Part shown: positions 7,731 through 14,947 of the stretch, piece by piece
How the letters are laid out: every line of letters begins with the position of its first letter
Position numbering within the stretch: the first letter of the stretch is position 1
NCBI GenBank assembly: GCA_036507955.1
Contig: DATCIH010000154.1
Span: 1-25,948 of the forward strand
DNA from: DATCIH01 sp036507955
GTDB lineage: Bacteria; Bacillota; Clostridia; Clostridiales; Clostridiaceae
Direction: 5' to 3'
Length of the DNA: 25,948 nucleotides
Notes under the pieces: model-generated
What the model was told of the DNA's origin: nothing
Databases searched by the model: none
The model's input: the letters and a program-made list of their open reading frames with translations, nothing else
Program-made: the position numbers and the translations under genes

Positions 7731-8225
7731 GATTCAATATTATTTGCCACAGGTGCTTTTGCATCTATAGGGACATTGAATTTATTTATTTTATTTTTTG
7801 TTTTTTTATTAGCAGCAGTACTAGGTGATACAGTGAATTATCATATTGGTAAAAAGATTGGGAATTCAATCTTAGAAAAGGAAAATGTTAAATTTATCAA
7901 TATGGAATATCTTAAAAAAGCTCATATATTTTATGGAAAGCATGGATCTATGACTATAGTGATAGGAAGGTTTATACCAGTTATTAGAACCTTTGTTCCT
8001 TTTGTTGCAGGGATAGGGGAAATGAGCTATTCAAGGTTCATTATTTACAATATACTCGGTGGTTTCTTATGGATAATATTATTTTTAGGAGGAGGATATT
8101 TCTTTGGGAATCTACCGTTTATAAAGCATAATTTCTCTTTTGTATTGATCGCAATTATTTTAATTTCTATAATGCCCGCTATAATTGCATTTATAAAAGA
8201 AAGAGGAAATAAAATCATAGAATAA
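7722..8225 (+). pseudogene. 5'-truncated dedA-family membrane protein gene
   Basis: From 7725 the frame reads PGDSILFATGAFASIG, which is the middle of the first conserved DedA region, and continues uninterrupted for about 165 residues. It includes GDTVNYHIGKKIG and the DedA signature GRFIPVIRTFVPFVAGIG, ending with a hydrophobic helix and a basic tail. A complete DedA has about 40-50 more residues before this point, including conserved acidic residues. The frame is technically open from an ATG at 7683, but those codons belong to the kinase remnant in another frame and have no ribosome site. DedA proteins are implicated in recycling undecaprenyl phosphate across the membrane, which fits the uppP gene 23 bp downstream. 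The absence of stops suggests recent damage, or an assembly artefact. Confidence 0.8.
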
Positions 8226-8248
8226 TATTTATTGAAGAGGTGAATTTT

Positions 8249-9055
8249 TTGAACATATTACAAGCTATAGTATATGGAATAGTACAAGGAATCGGAGAGT
8301 TTCTTCCAATTTCGAGTACAGCCCATTTAATTTTAGTTCCTTGGATTTTTGGATGGAAGGACCCAGGAGTTCCCTTTGATGTAGCCTTACATTTAGGAAC
8401 TGCTTTTGCTGTCTTTTTATTTTTTTGGAAGGATTGGGTTATTCTAATCCGAGCTGGATGGGGCACTATTATCCCATCTAAAATTAAAGAACCTATGTCT
8501 ACTAATGGAAGGCTATTTTGGTTCATTGTAATAGCCACAATACCTGGAGCTATCTTTGGAGTATTACTTGATAAATATATGGAAAAATTTCGTGACCCAG
8601 CGCTTATTGCAGTAATGCTCATTATAATGGGTGCGGTATTGTATATTGCAGATGTAAAAGGTAAAAAGGTAATTAAAATTGAAAATATTAAGATTAAAGA
8701 AAGTCTACTTATAGGATTGTCCCAGGTTTTTGCAGTGATTCCAGGGGTATCTCGTTCAGGTATTACAATGACTACTGGTCGTTTATTAGGATTGGAAAGA
8801 GAAAGTATTGCAAAGTTTACATTTTTGCTATCAGCTCCAATTATTCTAGGAGATGCTTTATATCACGCAAGTAAAATTGGAAGTGTTCCTATTGACAAGG
8901 GTTCCTTTATAGTAGCAGTTTTAACTGCAGCTATAGCAGGCACTTTAAGTATTAAGTTTTTATTGACCTACTTAAAAACAAAAGGCTTTGGGATTTTTGC
9001 CATATACAGATTTATTTTAGGTGGGGTTATATTGGCTATTTATTTTTTACGATAG
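8249..9055 (+). CDS. uppP: Undecaprenyl-diphosphatase UppP (BacA)
   Basis: Membrane enzyme that removes one phosphate from undecaprenyl diphosphate, regenerating the lipid carrier for cell-wall synthesis and giving bacitracin tolerance. Two family motifs are seen: QGIGEFLPISSTAHL at the N-terminus (catalytic Glu residues and Ser/His loop) and PGVSRSGITMTTGRLLG in the second half. Seven or eight hydrophobic segments are present. A GTG at 8240 is in frame, but GAGGTGA at 8237-8243 is better read as the ribosome site for the TTG at 8249, giving the usual family start (NILQAIVYGIVQG) and 268 aa. It follows the damaged dedA gene by 23 bp and was probably in one operon with it. Confidence 0.95.
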   Translation: MNILQAIVYGIVQGIGEFLPISSTAHLILVPWIFGWKDPGVPFDVALHLGTAFAVFLFFWKDWVILIRAGWGTIIPSKIKEPMSTNGRLFWFIVIATIPGAIFGVLLDKYMEKFRDPALIAVMLIIMGAVLYIADVKGKKVIKIENIKIKESLLIGLSQVFAVIPGVSRSGITMTTGRLLGLERESIAKFTFLLSAPIILGDALYHASKIGSVPIDKGSFIVAVLTAAIAGTLSIKFLLTYLKTKGFGIFAIYRFILGGVILAIYFLR

Positions 9056-9118
9056 TAATATAAAGGATGCAGGTTATTCCTACTTATTAAGGTGTCTGCA
9101 AATGATTTTATAAAATGG

Positions 9119-9147
9119 TTGTTTTCTACATATAGACAGGATACAAT
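9119..9147 (+). promoter_or_regulatory. Candidate promoter of the MNT-HEPN pair
   Basis: TTGTTT at 9119-9124 and TACAAT at 9142-9147 with a 17-bp spacer, ending 38 bp upstream of the first gene. The -10 is one base from consensus and the -35 keeps only TTG. Confidence 0.45.
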
Positions 9148-9185
9148 ATAGTTATTCTAGAAGTATTAGAAAGAGGAGGTTGCAA

Positions 9186-9497
9186 ATGATAACTCAAGAC
9201 CAAATTAATAATGTTGTAGACATTATTGTAAAGAATACAAATCCTGAAAAAGTAATATTGTTTGGTTCTTATGCATATGGCGAACCTCATGAAGATAGTG
9301 ATTTGGATATATTAGTTATAAAAGACACAGATGATGATAGATATAGGCGGACAAGAGGAATAAGAAAATATCTAAGAGGTACTAAAATACCAATTGATGT
9401 TGTTGTGTATACAAGTGCAGAAGTAGAAGAGTGGAAAGATACAAAATCAGCATTTATTACCCAAGTTATGCAAAATGGTAGGGTTTTATATGGATAA
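9186..9497 (+). CDS. MNT-type nucleotidyltransferase (putative antitoxin of an MNT-HEPN module)
   Basis: A 103-aa minimal nucleotidyltransferase. The signature GSYAYGEPHEDSDLDILV (about residues 30-47) has the GS helix and the DxD metal-binding pair. In characterised MNT-HEPN (type VII) systems the MNT protein neutralises the HEPN partner by adding AMP groups to it. The frame is open from a TTG at 9180, but AGAGGAGG places the start at the ATG at 9186. The HEPN gene overlaps its last bases, the usual layout for this class. Functional toxin-antitoxin activity is inferred, not seen. Confidence 0.85.
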   Translation: MITQDQINNVVDIIVKNTNPEKVILFGSYAYGEPHEDSDLDILVIKDTDDDRYRRTRGIRKYLRGTKIPIDVVVYTSAEVEEWKDTKSAFITQVMQNGRVLYG

Positions 9498-9882
9498 GAA
9501 GAAGCTGATTCTTGATGAGTGGATTAAAAAAGCTGAACAAGATCTGGGTATGGCGAAGTTAGCAATAGAGCATCAACCGGAGTTTCGTGAGTCAATTTGT
9601 TTTCATTGCCAACAAGCAGCTGAAAAGTATTTGAAGGCATATTTAATTTATCTTGAAATTGTTTTCAAAAAGTCACATAGTTTGGATTATTTACTTGATT
9701 TAATTTCAGAACAGCAAGTGGTATCAGATGACTTTTATATAACTGCAGAGATTTTAGAAGATTATGGAGTTGAAGTTAGATATCCAGGTTATTCGGAGCC
9801 TACAGAAAGAGAGGTTGAGGAAGCATATAAAGCGGCCACAAGTATAAGAAACAAAGTTGTTCAAAAGATGGATAAAAAGTAA
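9490..9882 (+). CDS. HEPN-domain protein (putative toxin partner)
   Basis: A small helical protein, 130 aa from the ATG at 9490, which overlaps the end of the MNT gene (ATGGATAA). An earlier ATG at 9475 would add five residues. FHCQQAAEKYLKAYLIY (about 38-54) and VEVRYPG are typical of the minimal HEPN family commonly paired with MNT proteins. The classical RNase motif R-x4-6-H is not at its usual place near the last helix, where RNKVVQK lacks the His. The only R-x5-H is R33/H39 in the QAAEK helix. So nuclease activity is uncertain; the pair could also be a defence or regulatory module. Confidence 0.83.
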   Translation: MDKKKLILDEWIKKAEQDLGMAKLAIEHQPEFRESICFHCQQAAEKYLKAYLIYLEIVFKKSHSLDYLLDLISEQQVVSDDFYITAEILEDYGVEVRYPGYSEPTEREVEEAYKAATSIRNKVVQKMDKK

Positions 9883-9903
9883 TGAATATTGAAACATATT
9901 AAT

Positions 9904-9941
9904 AAAGTCTTCATCTCCAATATATTGGTAATGAAGGCTTT
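9904..9941 (+). terminator. Hairpin downstream of the HEPN gene
   Basis: AAAGTCTTCAT (9904-9914) pairs with ATGAAGGCTTT (9931-9941) with one G-U pair, and the self-complementary CCAATATATTGG lies inside the loop. No T-run follows, so it may stabilise the 3' end or be a weak terminator for the MNT-HEPN transcript. Confidence 0.4.
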
Positions 9942-9945
9942 GCAA

Positions 9946-10093
9946 ATGCTAAGGAAGAACATAATATTGACTTAAGTATGCAGATGTAACTGTTGGAATA
10001 GACAAAGCTGTTCTTCAAGTACAGGAAGTGGAATTACGTGGAATTGGTGGTTACGATTTGAGTGATATAGGAAAAATAATAGCCCAAACATAA
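9946..10093 (+). pseudogene. Unidentified 3' coding remnant, frameshifted
   Basis: From 9971 to a TAA at 10093 one frame encodes a protein-like end (DVTVGIDKAVLQVQEVELRG, then GIGGYDLSDIGKII) with no start codon or ribosome site. Just before it, another frame (9946-9989) reads NAKEEHNIDLS before a stop, as if one gene has suffered a frameshift near 9975. The mix of residues is unlike random AT-rich translation. I do not recognise the family. It may be the tail of a gene removed when this spacer formed. Confidence 0.4.
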
Positions 10094-10141
10094 TTTGTTT
10101 TATTTTGAAGTTTTAATTGAAATTATTAAATTATGTAATTC

Positions 10142-10173
10142 AAAAAAATAGAGTAGGGATACTCTATTTTTTT
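10142..10173. terminator. Bidirectional intrinsic terminator
   Basis: A perfect 14-bp stem, AAAAAAATAGAGTA with TACTCTATTTTTTT, and a GGGA loop. The A-run and T-run at its ends let it work in both directions. It separates the MNT-HEPN/remnant side from the modABC control region. Confidence 0.85.
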
Positions 10174-10374
10174 GTACATAAATTTATGAACTGGTTTTTA
10201 CTATTTTATGATAAGGATTAATAATTCTACAAACAAAACAATAACGAGTAAGAATAATCATGAAATGCAACTTGAAGCCACCTAACTTGCATAAAATTAC
10301 GAAAAGGATTACAAAACTTACAATAATCATATATATAAAAAGAAACCCACCTTATAATAAAGTTAATATACCAA

Positions 10375-10439
10375 ACGAATTTGTTTGATACGAATTTGAG
10401 ATATAAATTAGTGAAAGAGTACTAAACATAACGAATTTG
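10375..10439 (+). repeat. Three direct copies of ACGAATTTG upstream of modA
   Basis: Exact copies at 10375-10383, 10390-10398 and 10431-10439. The first lies inside an imperfect palindrome (CAAAC, six bases, GTTTG). They are 99-163 bp upstream of the modA start and just upstream of the probable promoter, so they may bind a regulator. The regulator is unknown. Confidence 0.45.
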
Positions 10440-10448
10440 AACATAAAA

Positions 10449-10476
10449 GTAGTAGATTATGAATTGTTACTACTAC
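10449..10476. promoter_or_regulatory. Inverted repeat overlapping the modA -35 (possible operator)
   Basis: GTAGTAG (10449-10455) and CTACTAC (10470-10476) are exact inverted repeats with a 14-bp spacer. The repeat covers the proposed -35 hexamer, the position expected for a repressor site. It could respond to molybdate or tungstate, but it does not match a ModE site that I can recall. Confidence 0.4.
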
Positions 10477-10491
10477 GTATAAAAATGTAAT
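10464..10491 (+). promoter_or_regulatory. Probable promoter of modABC
   Basis: TTGTTA at 10464-10469, 16-bp spacer, TGTAAT at 10486-10491, ending 46 bp before the modA ATG. It is the best hexamer pair in the region. Confidence 0.45.
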
Positions 10492-10537
10492 GTTTTGTTT
10501 AGTATTGTTCTAAAATATCACTCAAGGGGGAATAAAA

Positions 10538-11347
10538 ATGAAAAAAATAACACGGAGGCTAATGATTTTGTTATGTACTGCTATTTTTCTTATGATGGTA
10601 GGTTGTTCAAGCAAAACCGTACCACCTGTAGTGAAAAATACAAAGCCACCGGTTACACTTACTATATCAGCAGCAGCAAGCTTAAAGGATGCTATGGGAG
10701 AAATTGAAAAGCAGTATGCAAAAGAGATGCCGAATGTTACAATAAATTATAACTTTGGAGGCTCTGGAGCCTTACAGCAACAGATAGAGCAAGGAGCTGA
10801 GGCGGATATATTTATGTCAGCTGCAACAAAGCAAATGGATGCTCTTTCTCAAAAAAGTTTAGTACTTGAGGATACAAAAGTAAATTTACTTGGAAATACA
10901 ATAGTGCTAATTGTTAAGAAAGATTCAACATTAAAAATTGGGTTTAAAGATATCACCAGTGATAAAATTGTTCATATAGGACTGGGAGAACCTAAAACAG
11001 TTCCCTGTGGTCAATATGCAGAAGAAATATTTAAAACTTTAAACATACTAGACCAAGTTAAAGCTAAAGCAGTTTATGGCAATGATGTAACCCAAGTATT
11101 GAATTGGGTTGAAACTGGAAATGCAGATGCTGGAGTGGTATATGGCACTGATGCTAAAGGTTCAACTAAAGTTAAAGTTGCTGCAGTAGCTACAACAGAT
11201 TTATATAAAACTCCTGTAGTATATCCAGTAGCAGTAATTAAAGTTAGTAAAAATGTAGATACTGCAAAAGAATTTATGAAATTTTTATCAAGTGCTAAGG
11301 CAAAGGCAGTCTTTGTGAAATATGGGTTTAATTATTTGTTAAAGTAA
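10538..11347 (+). CDS. modA: Molybdate-binding lipoprotein ModA
   Basis: Substrate-binding protein of a molybdate/tungstate ABC importer, attached to the outer face of the membrane. Residues 1-23 form a lipoprotein signal ending in the lipobox MVGC (lipidated C23). The mature part starts with LTISAAASLKDAMGEIEKQY and contains NYNFGGSGALQQQIEQGAEA, both typical ModA oxyanion-binding regions, followed by ADAGVVYGTDA near the end. Length is 269 aa, normal for the family. The ATG follows AAGGGGG. The permease and ATPase genes follow directly. Tungstate may be the real substrate in a clostridium; the sequence does not decide. Confidence 0.94.
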   Translation: MKKITRRLMILLCTAIFLMMVGCSSKTVPPVVKNTKPPVTLTISAAASLKDAMGEIEKQYAKEMPNVTINYNFGGSGALQQQIEQGAEADIFMSAATKQMDALSQKSLVLEDTKVNLLGNTIVLIVKKDSTLKIGFKDITSDKIVHIGLGEPKTVPCGQYAEEIFKTLNILDQVKAKAVYGNDVTQVLNWVETGNADAGVVYGTDAKGSTKVKVAAVATTDLYKTPVVYPVAVIKVSKNVDTAKEFMKFLSSAKAKAVFVKYGFNYLLK

Positions 11348-11367
11348 AATGAGGAGGTGGTGGGAAA

Positions 11368-12051
11368 ATGCTAGATTTGTCACCCTTATGGATTTCTATT
11401 AAAACAGCTTTTACAGCCACCTTTATAGTTTTCTTTCTTGGTATTGCAGTAGCCTGGTTTATGAGTAGATATAAGGGCAAAATCCGAGGGCTTTTAGATG
11501 CAATATTCACACTTCCACTGGTGCTTCCCCCAACAGTAGTTGGTTTTATATTACTAATAATAATAGGGAAAAATAGTCCTATTGGAAAGGGATTAAGCCA
11601 TATAGGAATTAATATTATCTTCACTTGGTCTGCTACAGTTATTGCTGCAACTATCGTAGCATTTCCTTTAATGTATAGGACCTGCCTTGGAGCTTTTGGT
11701 CAAATTGATATTAATATGCTTAATGCAGCGAGAACCTTGGGAGTTTCAGAATGGAAGTTATTTTGGAAAGTAGCAGTTCCTTTAGCTTGGCCAGGTATTG
11801 CATCAGGTACAACCCTTTCTTTTGCACGTGCACTTGGAGAGTTTGGAGCAACGCTCATGGTAGCTGGAAGCATTCCGGGAAAGACACAGACCATTCCTAT
11901 AGCAATATATTTTGCAGTGGAAAGTGGAGAGAATAATGCAGCTATAATGTGGGTTTCATTTATTTTCATTATCTCCTTAGTTGTTATGGTGCTCACTGAA
12001 AAGTGGACGGAGAAACAATACTTTATTGTTTCCTCTGCAAGGAGGAAATAA
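11368..12051 (+). CDS. modB: Molybdate ABC transporter permease ModB
   Basis: A 227-aa membrane channel subunit. About five hydrophobic helices are visible. LPLVLPPTVVGFILL is characteristic of ModB, and the ATPase-docking EAA loop is seen as AARTLGVSEWKLFWKVAVPL, followed by GEFGATLMVAGSIPGKTQT, another ModB hallmark. A strong AGGAGG lies before the start. It follows modA by 20 bp and almost touches modC, so the three form an operon. Confidence 0.94.
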   Translation: MLDLSPLWISIKTAFTATFIVFFLGIAVAWFMSRYKGKIRGLLDAIFTLPLVLPPTVVGFILLIIIGKNSPIGKGLSHIGINIIFTWSATVIAATIVAFPLMYRTCLGAFGQIDINMLNAARTLGVSEWKLFWKVAVPLAWPGIASGTTLSFARALGEFGATLMVAGSIPGKTQTIPIAIYFAVESGENNAAIMWVSFIFIISLVVMVLTEKWTEKQYFIVSSARRK

Positions 12052-12052
12052 G

Positions 12053-13135
12053 ATGAAGCTTATTGTAGATATAATAAAGAAATTACCTGGTTTCGAACTT
12101 AAAATTAAGCTTGAAACTGATAATATAGCTTTAGGGCTATTAGGCCCCTCTGGCTCTGGAAAAAGTATGACTTTAAGATGCATTGCAGGTATTGATACTC
12201 CTGACAGTGGGAGAATAGAATTAAATGGGCGAGTCTTATTTGACTCTGAAAAGAAGATAAATATTCCAATAAGAAAACGTAAAATAGGCTTTTTATTTCA
12301 AAACTATGCATTATTTCCCCATATGACGGTGGAAGAAAATATTGGTTTTGGATTTGATAAAAGTATAAAATTGCTGGAAAAGGATTGTAGAATTAATAAA
12401 AAGATTGAAATGTTTAAGCTTAAGGGAATGGAAAAGAAATATCCATATCAATTATCAGGAGGACAACAGCAAAGAGTGGCTTTAGCTAGAGCACTTATTA
12501 TGGAACCAGAAATCCTGCTCTTAGACGAACCCTTATCAGCTCTTGACGACTATCTTAGAAACAAAATGATAGTGGAACTTAAGCTGGATTTAACGCAGTT
12601 TCAAGGAATAACGTTTTTTGTAACTCACAACATGGAAGAAGCCTATAGGTTATGTGATAAAATTTGTATTCTATCCCATGGACAAATAGAGGCTATGGGA
12701 AATCGAGAAGATATATTTAATAAACCTACCACTGTCGCGGCGGCTAAGCTTACCGGATGTAAAAATATTTCTGAAGCTAAAATAATTGATGAGAATACTA
12801 TTGAAGCAATTCAGTGGGGGCTTAGAATTAAACTAAGCAATAAAGATCTTCATAATGTAAAATATATTGGTATACGAGCCCACTATTTAGAATTAGCTAA
12901 GAATCCAGAAGACTTAAATACCTTTAATTGCTGGCCAGTTTTCACAAGTGATACTTTATTTAGAAGTATTATTTATTTAAAATTCAAGGAAGCTCCAATA
13001 AATAAGCTAGATTATCATGTGCTTTGGGATATTTCAAAGGAAGAATGGGAATTAATTAAAAAAAGTCCACTTCCATTAAAAATAAAAATTAATTATGAAA
13101 AGTTAATACTTATGGAAAGTAAGGGAATAGAATAG
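12053..13135 (+). CDS. modC: Molybdate ABC transporter ATPase ModC
   Basis: ATP-hydrolysing subunit of the importer. All ABC motifs are present: Walker A GPSGSGKS (31-38), Q-loop FLFQNYALFPHMTVEENI, signature LSGGQQQRVALARAL, Walker B ILLLDEPLSALDD and H-loop FVTHNMEEAY. Residues after about 235 form a C-terminal domain of roughly 120 residues with TOBE-like features (YIGIRAHYLELA) but without a plain Mop motif. The frame is open upstream from 11981, but the ATG at 12053, one base after the modB stop and preceded by AAGGAGG, is the real start (360 aa). Its stop codon forms part of the terminator stem. Confidence 0.93.
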   Translation: MKLIVDIIKKLPGFELKIKLETDNIALGLLGPSGSGKSMTLRCIAGIDTPDSGRIELNGRVLFDSEKKINIPIRKRKIGFLFQNYALFPHMTVEENIGFGFDKSIKLLEKDCRINKKIEMFKLKGMEKKYPYQLSGGQQQRVALARALIMEPEILLLDEPLSALDDYLRNKMIVELKLDLTQFQGITFFVTHNMEEAYRLCDKICILSHGQIEAMGNREDIFNKPTTVAAAKLTGCKNISEAKIIDENTIEAIQWGLRIKLSNKDLHNVKYIGIRAHYLELAKNPEDLNTFNCWPVFTSDTLFRSIIYLKFKEAPINKLDYHVLWDISKEEWELIKKSPLPLKIKINYEKLILMESKGIE

Positions 13136-13169
13136 AAAAAGCAATCAGCTAAAACTGGTTGCTTTTTCT
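13134..13169 (+). terminator. Terminator of the modABC operon
   Basis: AGAAAAAGCAATCAG (13134-13148) pairs with CTGGTTGCTTTTTCT (13155-13169), one G-U pair and a 6-nt loop. The A and T tracts at the ends form the tail. It begins at the modC stop codon. Confidence 0.85.
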
Positions 13170-13254
13170 AGGATAAAAATATTTTATTTAAACATAATAA
13201 TTCTGATGATTATAAAATAAACATGTAATAAGAATAATTTTAAGAGGGGTTATT

Positions 13255-13668
13255 ATGAAGGAATACTTAATTGCAGGATTGGTTATATTCATTGCAGGAA
13301 TAACGGTGCTTGTGGGCATATTTATATTTGCCAGAAGCATTAAAGGTGACACTATTGATAGACAAGCTATCTTTCAAGGTATGGCAATAAATAGCGAAAT
13401 GGATATATATAATATAATGCATACCATGGCAAATAGCAAAATTGTAGCTGCAGATGGAAAAGTAAGTAAAATTTTAGAAATAAATTCGACAGAATGCACT
13501 GAACTTAAAGTCATTATTAATGAATTAAATTATAAGGACAAAGAATATTTACTTAAGGTACTAAACACTTGGGGAAAAAATGATTTCAGCTTAGCAGTAG
13601 ATGAACATAATTATTTATGGGGTAAATTAGGGGGTACTATAGGTAAAGCAATAGCCTTAAAGCAATAG
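13255..13668 (+). CDS. Small membrane-anchored protein, resembling DUF6241
   Basis: A 137-aa protein with one N-terminal hydrophobic helix (about residues 4-26, LIAGLVIFIAGITVLVGIFIF) followed by a soluble part, probably outside the cell. The soluble part includes IMHTMANSKIVAADGK and a C-terminal HNYLWGKLGGTIGKA. These two segments recall the DUF6241 family of Firmicutes, whose function is unknown; this assignment is from memory of the pattern. AGAGGGG precedes the ATG. It sits alone between the modABC terminator and the convergent proA gene, 9 bp from proA's end. Confidence 0.65.
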   Translation: MKEYLIAGLVIFIAGITVLVGIFIFARSIKGDTIDRQAIFQGMAINSEMDIYNIMHTMANSKIVAADGKVSKILEINSTECTELKVIINELNYKDKEYLLKVLNTWGKNDFSLAVDEHNYLWGKLGGTIGKAIALKQ

Positions 13669-13677
13669 TATAAAGAG

Positions 13678-14934
13678 TTATTTTCTAATTTGGCCGTTGC
13701 CATTGATTAGAAACTTTGAAGATGTTAGCTCATAAAGGCCCATAGGACCTCTAGCATGAAGTTTTTGGGTGCTTATACCTATCTCAGCACCAAAGCCAAA
13801 CTCGAAGCCATCAGTGAATCTGGTGGAAGCATTTACATATACACAAGCCGCATCAATTTTATTTAAAAACGTTTGGGAATTGTTATAATTTTCAGTAATA
13901 ATAGCTTCAGAGTGCTTGGAGCTGTATTTATATATGTGATCTATTGCATCTTCAATATCTTCAACTACCTTAACTCCAATTATCAAATCATTATACTCTT
14001 TATACCAATCGTCTTCATTTGCTAAAGTAATTTCTTTTATTATAGCTAGGGCGGCGGCGTCTCCTCTTACTTCTACTTTATTATCTATGAGAACTTTATA
14101 AAGAAGAGGTAAAAAGCTTTTAGCTATAGCTTTATGAATTAATACTTTTTCCACAGCGTTACAAACTGCTGGCCTTTGAACCTTGGCATTTATTATTATA
14201 TCTATTGCCATCTTGAAATCAGCACTTGAGTCTACAAATATGTGGCAATTACCAACTCCAGTTTGAATTACAGGCACTGTTGAATTTGCAAGTACATTAT
14301 TTATTAACTCTGCACCACCTCTTGGAATAAGTACATCAATATAATTGTTAAGCTTCATCATAATATTTACGGCTTCTCTGTCTGTTATACTAATCAACTG
14401 AACAGCATCATAAGGTAGACCACTTGAAAGTAGTGAATCCTTTATTACCTTAATAATTGCTTTATTAGAATTTAAGGCTTCCGAGCCACCTCTAAGTATT
14501 ACACTGTTTCCGGATTTTAAGCATAGAGCAGTGGCATCTACTGTTACATTTGGTCTGGCTTCATAAATTATACCTATAACTCCAAGAGGAACTCTAACTT
14601 GGGTTATTCTAAGTTCATTAGGCCTTTTCCATGACTTTATTCCTTCACCTATTGGGTCATTTAGGGCAGCAACTTCGTTTAAACCTTGGCTCATTTCCAC
14701 TATTCTTTTTTCACTTAAAAGAAGTCTATCCTGCATACTTATAGATAGACCATTTTCTTTTGCGGCTATCATATCCTTTTCATTTTCTTCCATAAGGTAA
14801 GTTTTGTTTTCTAAAAGAGCCTTTGCAATATTTAATAGGCCTTTATTCTTATCTTCAGTATTTATAGAAGCCATTAATCTTGCAGCAGCCTTTCCTTTAA
14901 TACCAATATTTACAACATATTCTTTAATATCCAA
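13678..14934 (-). CDS. proA: Glutamate-5-semialdehyde dehydrogenase (gamma-glutamyl phosphate reductase) ProA
   Basis: Second enzyme of proline synthesis: reduces gamma-glutamyl phosphate to glutamate 5-semialdehyde with NADPH. The 418-aa product matches ProA throughout: RVPLGVIGIIYEARPNVTVD, LKSGNSVILRGGSEA, PRGGAELINNV, the catalytic cysteine in QRPAVCNAVEK, and the C-terminal ASTRFTDGFEFGFGAEIGIS with LHARGPMGLYELT. It lies 13 bp after proB on the same strand and is the last gene of the run that starts at aspS. No terminator is evident before the convergent small gene. Confidence 0.96.
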   Translation of the reverse strand: MDIKEYVVNIGIKGKAAARLMASINTEDKNKGLLNIAKALLENKTYLMEENEKDMIAAKENGLSISMQDRLLLSEKRIVEMSQGLNEVAALNDPIGEGIKSWKRPNELRITQVRVPLGVIGIIYEARPNVTVDATALCLKSGNSVILRGGSEALNSNKAIIKVIKDSLLSSGLPYDAVQLISITDREAVNIMMKLNNYIDVLIPRGGAELINNVLANSTVPVIQTGVGNCHIFVDSSADFKMAIDIIINAKVQRPAVCNAVEKVLIHKAIAKSFLPLLYKVLIDNKVEVRGDAAALAIIKEITLANEDDWYKEYNDLIIGVKVVEDIEDAIDHIYKYSSKHSEAIITENYNNSQTFLNKIDAACVYVNASTRFTDGFEFGFGAEIGISTQKLHARGPMGLYELTSSKFLINGNGQIRK

Positions 14935-14947
14935 AATAAATACCTCC

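Larger units (their letters stand above)
9883..10537. other. 655-bp gene-free stretch between the HEPN gene and modA
   Basis: In order, this holds a long hairpin just after the HEPN gene (9904-9941), a coding-like remnant ending at 10093, a strong two-way terminator (10142-10173), about 200 bp of very AT-rich DNA with no recognisable content, three copies of a 9-base repeat (10375-10439), an inverted repeat and a probable promoter for modABC (10449-10491). No intact gene was found on either strand. Confidence 0.7.

Noticed and set aside
7541..7828. A 95-residue open frame that looks like a small histidine-kinase-related protein
   Set aside because: Only the ATPase boxes are present, and the last third is dedA read in the wrong frame; there is no good ribosome site. 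Treated as a gene remnant.
7683..8225. A complete 180-residue DedA protein starting at the ATG at 7683
   Set aside because: The first 13 residues come from kinase sequence in another frame, and the conserved N-terminal part of DedA is missing. Treated as truncated.
10200..10374. Possible riboswitch (molybdenum cofactor type) upstream of modA
   Set aside because: No conserved core or stable long-range pairing could be recognised in this very AT-rich stretch.
11700..12183. Open frames antisense to modB and modC
   Set aside because: modB and modC have full family motifs in the other strand; the antisense frames have none.
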